64,000 nt of DNA from Achromobacter aegrifaciens. GTDB lineage: Bacteria; Pseudomonadota; Gammaproteobacteria; Burkholderiales; Burkholderiaceae_B. Under the pieces are notes generated by a model. That model searched no databases. It was not told where the DNA came from and saw only the letters and a program-made list of their open reading frames with translations. The position numbers and the translations under genes were made by a program. Of the stretch, positions 1-8,471 are shown one piece after another. The DNA is taken from contig NZ_CADIJY010000010.1 of assembly GCF_902859735.1 (NCBI RefSeq), positions 93,118-157,117 on the forward strand. The letters run 5' to 3'. How positions within the stretch are numbered: the stretch's first letter is position 1; every line of letters begins with the position of its first letter.

Positions 1-441
1 ATGACCGCGCTGCTGCTGACGTTGGTGGACGTGGACACGCCGCTCTGGCTGCCTGAAACCGTCAGCGCGGACGCGATCGCGTTTCTGCGATTTCATTGCG
101 CCTGCCCCATCGTGCCATCGCCCTCGCTCGCGCGTTTCGCCGCGGTGCCGGCTGGCAGCAAGGCGCCGGCGCTTTCGGCTTGCCACCAGGGCGATCCGGC
201 CTATCCCGATCTGTCTACCACCTTGCTGATCGAGGTCGAATCCCTGTCGGGCGGGGAACCCGCCATCCTCAGCGGCCCGGGTATCAAGAGCCAGCAGCTG
301 CTGCATGCGGCAGGGCTGCCCGAGGGTTTCTGGCGCGAGTGGCGTCTCAATCATCAACGGTTTCCGCTCGGTGTCGACGTGTTCCTGACGCACGAGCGTC
401 GGATCTGCGCACTGCCGCGCAGCACGCGCAAGGAGAACTGA
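1..441 (+). CDS. phnH: Carbon-phosphorus lyase core complex protein PhnH (5' partial)
   Basis: This is the C-terminal 146 residues of PhnH, a subunit of the C-P lyase core complex (PhnG-H-I-J) that turns phosphonates into ribose-linked intermediates in the cytoplasm. The family is normally near 190-200 residues and the visible sequence opens inside the conserved LLLTL...TPLWL segment. The ATG at base 1 is therefore an internal methionine and the true start lies left of the window. The end matches PhnH: a segment around GFWREWRLNHQRFPLGVDVFL leads to the stop at 439-441. The next gene, phnI, follows after one base, with its ribosome site (AAGGAG, 430-435) inside phnH, as expected in one operon. 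Identity rests on family resemblance plus the unbroken order phnH-I-J-K-L-M. Confidence 0.93.
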   Translation: MTALLLTLVDVDTPLWLPETVSADAIAFLRFHCACPIVPSPSLARFAAVPAGSKAPALSACHQGDPAYPDLSTTLLIEVESLSGGEPAILSGPGIKSQQLLHAAGLPEGFWREWRLNHQRFPLGVDVFLTHERRICALPRSTRKEN

Positions 442-442
442 C

Positions 443-1558
443 ATGTACGTAGCCGTAAAAGGGGGCGAACGCGCCATCCTCAATTCCTACCGCATGCTGG
501 ACGACTACCGGCGCGGCGACCGCGAAGTGCCCGAGCTGAGCCTGGACCAGATCCGCGAACAGATGCCGCTGGCGGTATCGCGGGTCATGGCGGAGGGCTC
601 GCTCTACGATCCGCAACTGGCGGCGCTGGCCATCAAGCAGGCCGCGGGCGACCTGATCGAAGCGGTGTTCCTGCTGCGCGCCTACCGCACCACCTTGTCG
701 CGCTTTGGCTATACCCAGCCCATCGACACCGGCCGCATGCGCCTGCAGCGCCGCATCTCGTCCACCTTCAAGGACGTGCCTGGCGGCCAGATCCTGGGAC
801 CGACCTACGACTACACCCAGCGTCTGCTGGACTTCTCGCTCGAAGCGCAGCGCGAAGCCGACGCCTTGCCGCCGGGCGGCGAGGCGCTGGACAGCGCGAT
901 GCCGCGCGTCACCGACCTGCTGGCGCATGACGACCTGATCGACGCGGAAGCCGTGCCCGAAGGCGATCCCGAACCCTTCGACCTGACCCGGCAGCCGCTG
1001 GATTTCCCGGCCTCGCGCGCGGCCCGCCTGCAGAACCTGGCGCGCGCAGACGAAGGTTTCCTGCTGTCCATGGGCTATTCGACCCAGCGCGGCTACGGCA
1101 ATACCCACCCCTTCGCCGCCGAGATCCGCTACGGCGCGCTCGAGGTGGAAATGCACATCGAGGAATTGGGATTCGCCGTCACCGTGGGCGAGATCGAGAT
1201 CACCGAATGCCAGATGGTCAGCCAGTTCGCGGGCAGCGCCGAGGAAGGCCCGAAGTTCACCCGGGGCTATGGGCTGACCTTTGGCTATGGCGAACGCAAG
1301 TCCATGTCGATGGCGCTGGTGGACCGCGCGCTGAAGGCGCGCGACCTGGGCGAACGCGCCGATTCGCCTGCCAATGATCACGAGTTCGTGCTCTATCACA
1401 GCGACAACGTCGAAGCCTCCGGTTTCGTGCAGCACTTGAAACTGCCGCACTACGTGGACTTCCAGGCCAATCTTGAACTGTTGCGGCGCATGCGCGCCGA
1501 ACGCGCCGCGCCCGAGGCCGCGCGCAACGATCTGATGGACGAGGCGGTTTCCCCATGA
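443..1558 (+). CDS. phnI: Carbon-phosphorus lyase complex subunit PhnI
   Basis: PhnI (371 residues; E. coli about 354) is the nucleosidase subunit of the C-P lyase core. With PhnG, PhnH and PhnL it attaches the phosphonate to the ribose C1 of ATP, releasing adenine. The N-terminus MYVAVKGGERAI is the typical PhnI opening and the length agrees with the family. The ATG at 443 lies 8 bases after an AAGGAG ribosome site and one base after the phnH stop. The 3' end overlaps phnJ by 4 bases (ATGA at 1555-1558), which implies translational coupling. The insertions relative to E. coli are not obviously unusual. Confidence 0.96.
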   Translation: MYVAVKGGERAILNSYRMLDDYRRGDREVPELSLDQIREQMPLAVSRVMAEGSLYDPQLAALAIKQAAGDLIEAVFLLRAYRTTLSRFGYTQPIDTGRMRLQRRISSTFKDVPGGQILGPTYDYTQRLLDFSLEAQREADALPPGGEALDSAMPRVTDLLAHDDLIDAEAVPEGDPEPFDLTRQPLDFPASRAARLQNLARADEGFLLSMGYSTQRGYGNTHPFAAEIRYGALEVEMHIEELGFAVTVGEIEITECQMVSQFAGSAEEGPKFTRGYGLTFGYGERKSMSMALVDRALKARDLGERADSPANDHEFVLYHSDNVEASGFVQHLKLPHYVDFQANLELLRRMRAERAAPEAARNDLMDEAVSP

Positions 1559-2439
1559 CTACGCAACACGCAACGGTCGAACGCGACGACCACTACAACT
1601 TCGCCTATCTGGACGAATCCACCAAGCGCATGCTGCGCCGCGCCTTGCTCAAGGCCGTCGCCATCCCCGGCTACCAGGTGCCTTTCGGCAGCCGCGAAAT
1701 GCCGCTGCCCTATGGCTGGGGCACTGGCGGCATCCAGGTCACGGCGTCCATCATTGGCGCAAACGACGTGCTGAAGGTGATCGACCAGGGTTCGGACGAC
1801 ACCACCAACGCGATCAACATCCGCCGCTTCTTCGGCCGTGTCACGGGCGTGGCGACGACGGAATCCACTTCTGCCGCCACCATCGTCCAGACCCGCCACC
1901 GCATCCCCGAGACGCCGCTGGCGGAAGGGCAGATCATGGTGTTCCAGGTGCCCATTCCTGAACCGCTGCGCTGGCTGGAGCCTTCCGAAACCGAGACGCG
2001 CACCATGCACGCGCTGGCCGAATATGGCGGCATGCACGTCAAGCTGTACGAGGACATCGCGCAGCACGGCCATATCGCCACCACCTATGACTATCCTGTC
2101 ATCGTGAACGGACGCTACATGATGCGGCCTTCGCCCATCCCCAAGTTCGACAACCCCAAGCTGGACCGCAGTCCTGCGCTGATGCTGTTCGGCGCGGGCC
2201 GCGAAAAGCGCGTCTACGCGGTGCCGCCCTACACGCAGGTGAAGAGCCTGGACTTCGAGGACCATCCGTTCAGGGTCGAGACCTGGAACGAATGCTGCGA
2301 CCTGTGCGGATCGCGCGAGAGCTATCTGGATGAAATCATCCTGGACGACGCCGGCACGCGCCGTTTCGTCTGCTCCGACACCGAGTACTGCAACGACCGG
2401 CAGGCGCAACAGCAAGCCAACCAGGAGACCGCGGCATGA
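1555..2439 (+). CDS. phnJ: Alpha-D-ribose 1-methylphosphonate 5-phosphate C-P lyase PhnJ
   Basis: PhnJ is the radical-SAM-type enzyme that breaks the carbon-phosphorus bond of ribose 1-phosphonate 5-phosphate, releasing the alkane. The diagnostic cysteines are all present near the C-terminus: Cys248, Cys251 and Cys273 for the 4Fe-4S cluster, and Cys279 corresponding to the catalytic cysteine. Their spacing (3, 22, 6) equals that of E. coli Cys241/244/266/272, so the enzyme should be active. An extra cysteine (Cys247) lies directly before the first ligand. Length is 294 residues, close to the family. It overlaps phnI by 4 bases and phnK by 4 bases (2436-2439), so the core subunits and the ATPase are coupled in translation. 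Confidence 0.97.
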   Translation: MTTQHATVERDDHYNFAYLDESTKRMLRRALLKAVAIPGYQVPFGSREMPLPYGWGTGGIQVTASIIGANDVLKVIDQGSDDTTNAINIRRFFGRVTGVATTESTSAATIVQTRHRIPETPLAEGQIMVFQVPIPEPLRWLEPSETETRTMHALAEYGGMHVKLYEDIAQHGHIATTYDYPVIVNGRYMMRPSPIPKFDNPKLDRSPALMLFGAGREKRVYAVPPYTQVKSLDFEDHPFRVETWNECCDLCGSRESYLDEIILDDAGTRRFVCSDTEYCNDRQAQQQANQETAA

Positions 2440-3212
2440 ACGCCCAACCTTTGCTTTCAGTGCGCAACATGACGCGCACCTGGGACGGCGTGCACGGCTG
2501 CCGCAACGTCAACTTCGATCTGTATCCGGGCGAAGTCCTGTGCGTGGTCGGCGAGTCCGGTTCCGGCAAGAGCACGCTGCTGTCGGCCGTGTCGTACCAG
2601 ACCAGGCCGGACGCGGGCAGCGTCTGGTACGACACCCGCGACCAGGGCTTTACCGACCTGGCCGCGCTGCCCGGCGCACGCCTGCGCCTGCTGTCGCGCA
2701 CCGACTGGGGCTTCGTGCGGCAGAACGCCCGCGACGGCCTGCGCATGCAGGTCAGCGCGGGCGCCAACATCGCGGAGCGGTTGATGGCCGTGGGCGACAG
2801 GCATTACGGCGACTTGCGTCAGGCCGCTGGCAACTGGCTTCAGAAGATGGAGATCGACGCGGGACGGCTGGATGACAGGCCCACCTCGTTTTCGGGCGGC
2901 ATGCAGCAGCGCCTGCAGATCGCCCGCAACCTCGTGACGCACCCGCGCCTGGTGTTCATGGACGAACCCACGGCTTCGCTGGACGTGTCGGTGCAGGCGC
3001 GCTTGCTGGACCTGCTGCGTCAGCTGGTGGCCGATCTGGGCTTGGCTGCGATCGTCGTGACCCACGACCTGGCCGTGGCGCGCCTGCTGGCGCATCGGAC
3101 CCTGGTGATGCGCGGCGGCGAAGTGGTCGAAAGCGGCCTGACCGACCAGATCCTCGACGATCCGCAGCATCCCTACACCCAGTTGCTGGTGTCCTCCATT
3201 TTGCAGAGCTGA
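2436..3212 (+). CDS. phnK: C-P lyase system ATP-binding protein PhnK
   Basis: PhnK (258 residues) is an ABC-type ATPase that docks onto the C-P lyase core rather than acting in membrane transport. The sequence has a Walker A motif GESGSGKSTLL near residue 40, an ABC signature SFSGGMQQRLQIARNL near 150, a Walker B ending in FMDEPTASLD, and an H-loop in VVTHDLAV. The ATG overlaps the phnJ stop by 4 bases. PhnL starts 2 bases after its stop. Its place between phnJ and phnL separates it from oligopeptide-transport ATPases, which it resembles in sequence. Confidence 0.95.
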   Translation: MNAQPLLSVRNMTRTWDGVHGCRNVNFDLYPGEVLCVVGESGSGKSTLLSAVSYQTRPDAGSVWYDTRDQGFTDLAALPGARLRLLSRTDWGFVRQNARDGLRMQVSAGANIAERLMAVGDRHYGDLRQAAGNWLQKMEIDAGRLDDRPTSFSGGMQQRLQIARNLVTHPRLVFMDEPTASLDVSVQARLLDLLRQLVADLGLAAIVVTHDLAVARLLAHRTLVMRGGEVVESGLTDQILDDPQHPYTQLLVSSILQS

Positions 3213-3214
3213 GC

Positions 3215-3937
3215 ATGCCTGAAAAGACTCCCATGATCGAGGTGCGGGGCCTCGGAAAGATGTTCACCCTGCATAACCAGGGGGGCATGCGCCTGCCCGT
3301 GCTGGAGTCGGTCGACTTCGACGCGGCGGCGGGCGACTGCCTGGTGCTGGCGGGACCGTCCGGCACCGGCAAGAGCACCCTGCTACGCTGCCTGTACGGC
3401 AATTATCTGGCGACCGAAGGCAGCATCCGGGTCCGCTGGAACGACGAATGGGTGGAGCTGGCCGGCGCCCCCGAACAACGCATTCTGGCCTTGCGGCGCG
3501 AGGTGATCGGCTACGTCAGCCAGTTCCTGCGCGTGATTCCGCGCGTGTCGGCGCTGGACGTGGTGGCCGAACCCCTGCGCGCAGCGGGCGTGGAGGCCGA
3601 CGAAGCCCGCTCCCGCGCAGCAGCCCTGCTGCAACGCTTGAACGTGCCGCCGCGCCTGTGGGGACTGGCGCCCGCCACGTTCTCGGGCGGCGAGCAGCAG
3701 CGCGTGAATATCGCACGCGGTTTCATCGCGCGCCATCCCATCCTGCTGCTGGATGAACCCACCGCGTCGCTGGACGCGGACAACCGCCAGGTCGTGATCG
3801 CGCTGATCCGCGAGGCCATGGCAGAAGGCCGCTGCCTGCTGGGCATCTTCCACGACGCCGAAGTGCGCGATGCAGTCGCCACGCAGACGCTGGCCTTGCG
3901 TCCCGCCCAACCCGCCCTGGCCGACCTGGAGCAATGA
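3215..3937 (+). CDS. phnL: C-P lyase system ATP-binding protein PhnL
   Basis: PhnL (240 residues) is the second ABC ATPase of the C-P lyase system and is needed for forming ribose 1-phosphonate 5-triphosphate with PhnG, H and I. Walker A reads GPSGTGKSTLL, the signature is TFSGGEQQRVNIARGF, and Walker B ends LLLDEPTASLD. The H-loop position reads GIFHDAEVR, the usual PhnL form, which helps tell it from PhnK and from LolD-type proteins. The gene starts 2 bases after phnK and overlaps phnM by 4 bases (3934-3937). Confidence 0.95.
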   Translation: MPEKTPMIEVRGLGKMFTLHNQGGMRLPVLESVDFDAAAGDCLVLAGPSGTGKSTLLRCLYGNYLATEGSIRVRWNDEWVELAGAPEQRILALRREVIGYVSQFLRVIPRVSALDVVAEPLRAAGVEADEARSRAAALLQRLNVPPRLWGLAPATFSGGEQQRVNIARGFIARHPILLLDEPTASLDADNRQVVIALIREAMAEGRCLLGIFHDAEVRDAVATQTLALRPAQPALADLEQ

Positions 3938-5136
3938 TGCAGAGCACCTATCTCACCCATGCCCGCGTGGTACTGCAGGACCGCATCCTGGAGGACAGCG
4001 CCGTGCTGATCGACGATGGCCGCATCGTCGCCATCGAACCTGCCGGCGCGCGCGCGGACCGCGAGATCGATCTCCGTGGCCAGACCTTGCTGCCTGGTTT
4101 GATCGACCTGCATTGCGATGCCATCGAAAAGGAAGCCGAGCCGCGTTCGCGCGTGTTGTTTCCGCTGGATTTTGCCGTGGCCCAGGTGGACCGCCGCAAT
4201 GCCGCGGCCGGCATCACCACGCCGTATCACGCGCTGTCCTTCGCCAATAGCGAGTGGGGCGTGCGCAACAACCAGACGGCGGCGGAAGTGGTGCGCACGG
4301 TGCGCGCCTTCGGCCAGCACAGCCTGGTCGACAACCGCGTCCACTGCCGCTACGAAGTCACCGACGCGTCCTCGGTGGACGTGCTGCGCGCGCTGATGGA
4401 CGAGGGCGCGGTGGACCTGCTGTCGGTGATGGACCATTCTCCGGGGCAGGGCCAGTTCAAGACGCTGGAGTCCTATCTGCAGTACATGATGGGCAACCAT
4501 GCCATGAGCCGCGAGCAGGCCGAGGAGGCCGCGCAGGCCAAGACGCGCGCCAAGGATGGCGCGGTGGCGCGGGTGGAGGCGCTGCTGTCGCATGCGCAGG
4601 GACTGGGCATCCCCACCGCCAGCCACGACGACGATTCGATCCAGCGCATCGCCACCATGCGCAACCTGGGCGTCGCGATGAGCGAATTCCCGATCACCCT
4701 GGATACCGCGCGCGCCGCGGTGTCCTGCGGACTGCCCACCATCCTGGGCGCGCCCAACGTGCTGCGCGGCCAGAGCCAGAGCGGTTCCATGCGCGCCATC
4801 GATGCCATACGCGCGGGCGTGGCCAGCTGCCTGTGTTCGGACTACCAGCCGTCGGCGTTGATCGCCGCCGCCTACACGGTGGCGGCTCAGACCGACCTGA
4901 CGCTGCCACAGGCGGTCGCGCTGGTGACGCTGAATCCGGCGCAGGCTTGCGGCCTGTCCGACCGCGGGCGCATCGCGCCGGGGCTGCGCGCGGACCTGGT
5001 GGCGGTGGCGCAAGTGGGCACGCAGCCGCTGATCAGCCATACCTGGTCGGCGGGGCGGCTGGTATTCTCGGCGCACTATCCGCCCGTGCGCGCGAGCGAG
5101 CAGCGGGCGTCCGAAAAGCAGGCCGTGGCGGCCTGA
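3934..5136 (+). CDS. phnM: Alpha-D-ribose 1-methylphosphonate 5-triphosphate diphosphatase PhnM
   Basis: PhnM (400 residues) belongs to the amidohydrolase family and removes pyrophosphate from alkylphosphonate ribose triphosphate, supplying the PhnJ substrate. Visible features are the N-terminal beta domain ending in LLPGLIDLHCDAIEKE, the conserved stretch around MDHSPGQGQF, the metal-site region ASHDDDS, and the SDYQPSALI segment with the late aspartate. The C-terminal tail after residue about 385 is variable and probably not structured. It overlaps phnL by 4 bases. In E. coli phnN, phnO and phnP follow; here a MOSC-domain gene follows, so the later ribosyl steps must be encoded elsewhere or done differently. 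Confidence 0.96.
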   Translation: MMQSTYLTHARVVLQDRILEDSAVLIDDGRIVAIEPAGARADREIDLRGQTLLPGLIDLHCDAIEKEAEPRSRVLFPLDFAVAQVDRRNAAAGITTPYHALSFANSEWGVRNNQTAAEVVRTVRAFGQHSLVDNRVHCRYEVTDASSVDVLRALMDEGAVDLLSVMDHSPGQGQFKTLESYLQYMMGNHAMSREQAEEAAQAKTRAKDGAVARVEALLSHAQGLGIPTASHDDDSIQRIATMRNLGVAMSEFPITLDTARAAVSCGLPTILGAPNVLRGQSQSGSMRAIDAIRAGVASCLCSDYQPSALIAAAYTVAAQTDLTLPQAVALVTLNPAQACGLSDRGRIAPGLRADLVAVAQVGTQPLISHTWSAGRLVFSAHYPPVRASEQRASEKQAVAA

Positions 5137-5156
5137 ACCGGTTCCTGGAGAGAGAT

Positions 5157-5702
5157 GTGTTGCATCCCATCGTGACAGCCGTGGCCTGCAGCCCCACGCA
5201 CGGGTTCAGCAAGCCGGTGGTGCGGGCCATCATGTTGCTGAAGGGGCTGGGCGTGGAAGGCGACGCCCACATGGGCGTTACGGTCAAGCACCGCTCCCGC
5301 GTCAAGGCGGATCCCGCCCAGCCCAATCTGCGGCAGGTCCACCTGATCCACGGCGAGCTGCACGACGAGCTGCAGCTTGCCGGTTTCAACGTGGCCGAAG
5401 GCACCATGGGCGAGAACATCACCACCCGCGGCATTGACCTGCTGGGCCTGCCGCGCGGGGCGCGCCTGCATATCGGCGCGGATGCGGTGGTCGAGATCAC
5501 CGGTCTGCGCAATCCCTGCTCCCAGCTCGACAACTACCAGCAGGGCCTGACCGCCGCTGTGCTGGGCCGCCATCCGGACGGCAGCCTGATGCGCCGCGCC
5601 GGCATCATGGGCATCGTGATCGAAGGCGGCACGGTGAGCGCCGGCGATCCCATCCTCGTGGCGCTGCCCGACTTGCCGCATCTGCCGCTGGAGCGTGTCT
5701 GA
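5157..5702 (+). CDS. MOSC domain-containing protein
   Basis: A 181-residue protein made almost entirely of a MOSC domain, the fold that carries the molybdenum-cofactor sulfurase C-terminal region and several Moco-dependent reductases. The conserved cysteine lies in LRNPCSQLD, and the segments GVEGDAHMG and GTMGENITT are typical. The reading frame is open far upstream, but the start is best placed at GTG 5157, 4-10 bases after GGAGAGAG (TTG 5160 is the alternative); the upstream part overlaps phnM in another frame. It lies 20 bases after phnM on the same strand and is probably co-transcribed. Its substrate is unknown; a link to phosphonate use is only positional. Confidence 0.88.
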   Translation: MLHPIVTAVACSPTHGFSKPVVRAIMLLKGLGVEGDAHMGVTVKHRSRVKADPAQPNLRQVHLIHGELHDELQLAGFNVAEGTMGENITTRGIDLLGLPRGARLHIGADAVVEITGLRNPCSQLDNYQQGLTAAVLGRHPDGSLMRRAGIMGIVIEGGTVSAGDPILVALPDLPHLPLERV

Positions 5703-5839
5703 ACGCCGTCCGCGCAAGGCCGGCCTGTCGCAAAAACATCGCCGATATGCGCAGCCGGGAGGCCGTGCATCTGGTTAAATGACGGGAAAGGCGCGGCCGC
5801 GATTTCCGCGGCGCGCCGGCCCTTTTTCCGGAGTTTGCG

Positions 5840-6274
5840 ATGGCACGATTCAATTTCACCCAGGATCCCGAGGAACCCGATCTGTGGGCGGCGGAGAACG
5901 TCGCCGCCGGCAAGGGCCGTCCGTCCATCCACGTGATGATCCAGACTGACGGCGAAGAACCCGACAGCAGCGCGTCCAAGGTGGTCAAGGCCATCATCGA
6001 CGACCTCGATGACCAGATCCTGGCCGCGGCCGAATTCCTGCTGGAAAACTACTCCTACGAGCACTACAAGAAGCTCGGCCTGGACGACAACCAGCTGCTG
6101 CAGGAAGAAACCCCCGAAGCCATGGCCCAGCATGCCGTGCTGCGCGCGCTGTGGCTGTTCGACGAAGACGGCGACGGCTATGAACTGTGGTTCACGCTGC
6201 CCTGGGATCCGGTGCACACCTACGACGTGGAATTCGAGGACGGCGCGCCCGTCTCGTGCTCGGTCAACGACTAG
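5840..6274 (+). CDS. Uncharacterised acidic cytoplasmic protein
   Basis: A 144-residue protein that I cannot assign to a characterised family. It has no signal peptide and no membrane segment. It is strongly acidic: nearly a quarter of the residues in the middle and end are Asp or Glu, for example DDLDDQ and DEDGDGYEL. The ATG at 5840 follows GGAG at 5829-5832. The pattern of alternating predicted strands at both ends with a central helical part (residues 45-95) suggests a compact single domain. It stands alone between the phn operon and a convergent exported-protein gene. I suggest no function. Confidence 0.8.
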   Translation: MARFNFTQDPEEPDLWAAENVAAGKGRPSIHVMIQTDGEEPDSSASKVVKAIIDDLDDQILAAAEFLLENYSYEHYKKLGLDDNQLLQEETPEAMAQHAVLRALWLFDEDGDGYELWFTLPWDPVHTYDVEFEDGAPVSCSVND

Positions 6275-6286
6275 GGCGTACAGCGC

Positions 6287-6667
6287 CTAGGGCCGGTCCA
6301 GCTCGAACTTCGTCGCCTGGCTCTGGCCCAGCGAATCGTCATAGCGGTACAGCATCTTCAGGGTCTTGCCCTTGCGGACCGTGTTGGCGGCGGTGTTCTC
6401 CAGCACCACGTCGATCTCGCGGCCGACGAATTCGGTGCAGTCGGTATCGGCGCGGGCGCCATCGGGGATGTCCGCGTTCCTGACCTTCAAGCGAAATATC
6501 AGTTGCGTCAGTTCCGTACCGTCGGTGCGGTACTGGCGCATCACCACGGGCAGGTTGGCCACGGTGCCGCCCAGCTCGCAGGAAATGCGGGTCCAGGCGT
6601 GGGAGGCGGGCGCGGCGGACATCAGGGCCGCGGCTGCCAGGGCGCAGCGCAGGCTAAGGCGTTTCAT
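6287..6667 (-). CDS. Small exported protein of unknown function
   Basis: A 126-residue protein with a clear Sec signal peptide (MKRLSLRCALAAAALMSAAP, cleavage probably after SHA at about residue 22). The mature part has two cysteines (in ISCELGG and DTDCTEF), consistent with one disulfide in the periplasm. An upstream in-frame ATG at 6694 would add nine residues before the signal peptide and is not favoured. It is convergent with the preceding gene, with only 12 bases between stops. No known domain is recognised. Confidence 0.82.
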   Translation of the reverse strand: MKRLSLRCALAAAALMSAAPASHAWTRISCELGGTVANLPVVMRQYRTDGTELTQLIFRLKVRNADIPDGARADTDCTEFVGREIDVVLENTAANTVRKGKTLKMLYRYDDSLGQSQATKFELDRP

Positions 6668-6773
6668 GGCATGAGGACTGAGCGTGGCGCCCATGCGCGC
6701 CGCGCCGGGATGGGAAGCGAAGGGCTTATATGTTGCTCCCCGCCATGGCGCCGGTCAAGCTGGCGCTAGCCAT

Positions 6774-6804
6774 GAAAAAAACGGGCCATGCGGCCCGTTT
6801 TTCA
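6774..6804 (-). terminator. Rho-independent terminator of the symporter gene
   Basis: A perfect stem ACGGGCC/GGCCCGT (6781-6787 with 6792-6798) with a 4-base loop is bordered by A-runs on the left and T-runs on the right. Read on the minus strand, the hairpin is followed by a U-tract at 6781-6775, just after the stop of the symporter gene at 6817. It could also work in the other direction. Confidence 0.85.
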
Positions 6805-6816
6805 TTGCCCGCTGCG

Positions 6817-8115
6817 TCAGGCATTCTGGCGTGCGGCCTGGCCCGCGGGGGCTTCCCCGGCTGCGGCGGACTCGGTATCGGCCGTGTCCTCGCGATTGCC
6901 TTCCAGCTTGGAGATCACGGCGGTGGCCAGGCTGTTGCCGACCACGTTGGTGGCGGTGCGGCCCATGTCGAAGAACTGGTCGATGCCCATGATCAGCAGC
7001 AGGCCCGCTTCCGGCAGATGGAACATCGGCAGGGTCGCGGCCACCACCACGAGCGAGGCGCGCGCCACGCCGGCCATGCCTTTGCTGGTCACCATCAGCA
7101 CCAGCAGCAGGGTCAGCTGCTGCGTAAAGCTCATCTGGATGTTGTAGGCCTGGGCGATGAACAGTACCGCGAAGGACTGGTACATCATCGAGCCGTCCAG
7201 GTTGAAGGAGTAGCCCAGCGGCAGCACGAAGCCCGAGATGCGCTTGGGCACGCCGAAACGCGTCAGCGCCTCGATGGTCTTGGGGTAGGCCGATTCGCTG
7301 CTGGCCGTGGAAAACGCCAGCAGCGTGGGCTCTTTGATCAAACCGCCCAGGCGGAAGGTCGACTTGCCCAGGAACAGATAGCCCACGGCGAACAGAATGG
7401 CCCACAGCAGCGCCAGGCCCAGGTAGAACTCGCCTATCAGCTTGCCGTAGCTCACCAGCACGCCCAGGCCCTCGGTGGTGATGGCGGCGGCCATGGCGGC
7501 GAACACGCCCAGGGGCGCAAAGCGCATCACGTAGTCCGTCACCCGGAACATGATCTTGGCCAGCTCGTCGATCAGGTTGTAGATGGTGTTGTGGCCCTTG
7601 CCGCGGATGAAGGACAGGGCGGCGCCGAAGAACAGCGAGAACACCAGGATCTGCAGGATCTCGTTGTTGGCCATGGCCTCGGCGATGCTGCGCGGGAATA
7701 CGTGCGTGATGAAGGCCTTGAGCGTGAAGTCGCCCGTCTTCAGGCCTGAGGTCAGGTTCGCGTCCGGCAGCGCCAGGTTCATGTGCGCGCCGGGCTGGAA
7801 GATGTTGACCAGCGCCAGGCCCAGCAGCAGCGACAGGGCCGAGGCGGCGATGAACCAGACCATGGCGCGCATGCCGATGCGGCCCACGGCGCTGGCGTCG
7901 CTCATGCTGGCCAGGCCGGTCACCAGGGTGGCGAAGACCAGCGGCGCGATGATCATCTTGATCATGCGCAGGAAGATGTCGGTGACGAGACTGAAGTACG
8001 AGGCGATCTGCAAGGCCTCTTTCTCGTTCTGCGCGTAGTTGTGGCAGAAATAGCCCACCACGATGCCCAGCACCATGGCGATGCCGATGTAACGCGTCAG
8101 CTTCTTAGTGTTCAT
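6817..8115 (-). CDS. Dicarboxylate/amino acid:cation symporter (DAACS family)
   Basis: A 432-residue inner-membrane symporter of the GltP/DctA family, which takes up C4-dicarboxylates or acidic amino acids with protons or sodium. Several hydrophobic segments are visible, and the re-entrant loop signatures are present: the serine-rich FSTASSESAYPKT near residue 270 and NLDGSMMYQS near 305, with the late GRTATNVVGN motif. The start is set at MNTKKLTRYIG (ATG at 8115) because the longer frame to 8184 adds an Arg/Pro-rich tail not found in the family. The substrate cannot be fixed from sequence; the loop resembles the broader dicarboxylate/amino-acid group more than classical DctA. Confidence 0.92.
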   Translation of the reverse strand: MNTKKLTRYIGIAMVLGIVVGYFCHNYAQNEKEALQIASYFSLVTDIFLRMIKMIIAPLVFATLVTGLASMSDASAVGRIGMRAMVWFIAASALSLLLGLALVNIFQPGAHMNLALPDANLTSGLKTGDFTLKAFITHVFPRSIAEAMANNEILQILVFSLFFGAALSFIRGKGHNTIYNLIDELAKIMFRVTDYVMRFAPLGVFAAMAAAITTEGLGVLVSYGKLIGEFYLGLALLWAILFAVGYLFLGKSTFRLGGLIKEPTLLAFSTASSESAYPKTIEALTRFGVPKRISGFVLPLGYSFNLDGSMMYQSFAVLFIAQAYNIQMSFTQQLTLLLVLMVTSKGMAGVARASLVVVAATLPMFHLPEAGLLLIMGIDQFFDMGRTATNVVGNSLATAVISKLEGNREDTADTESAAAGEAPAGQAARQNA

Positions 8116-8471
8116 GATCAAAACGGAAAACAGGGATCGTTTGCCTGGCCCGGCAGGGCGGGCGCGCCGGCAAGAGGCGGGCAAGAGGATCCGGAGAGGG
8201 AATGCCAGGGTAGGCCGAGAGGTCCGGGTTTACCCTTGGGGCGCGATCTTAACGCCGCGCACCTGACACGTAGTTGTCAGATCGGGGACGGATAAGGCGG
8301 CTTACCCGGGAGCGGCTTCGGGACCGGCGATGTCGAAGTTGTATCAATTTGGAACTGCTGCGCTATCGCTCGCGCTCATGCCAGAATGGGCCGATCCCGG
8401 CGTGCGCGGCAGCGGCGCAGGGCAACACGAACAACAGGCCCCTGCGCGGGGCCGCACAAGGAGACCAGGCA
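8116..8471. promoter_or_regulatory. Divergent intergenic region with CTGACA-N6-TGTCAG dyad
   Basis: This 356-base gap separates the symporter (minus) from the lactonase gene (plus). It holds no convincing gene. A perfect inverted repeat CTGACA (8263-8268) and TGTCAG (8275-8280) sits near its middle, and TTGTATCAA (8339-8347) lies nearer the lactonase gene. Either could bind a regulator such as a GntR-type protein; none is encoded next to it. No consensus promoter was clear. Confidence 0.4.

Noticed and set aside
3511-5076. 521-aa minus-strand frame opposite phnL and phnM
   Set aside because: Antisense shadow; phnL and phnM motifs are clear on the plus strand.
4254-5702. 482-aa frame ending in the MOSC domain, as a possible fusion protein
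   Set aside because: Its first 300 residues are a frame-shifted reading of phnM; a ribosome site before GTG 5157 gives a normal MOSC protein.
5791-5827. Terminator after the phn-MOSC operon
   Set aside because: A GC-rich stem with a bulge exists, but the T-run is several bases away, so support is too weak.
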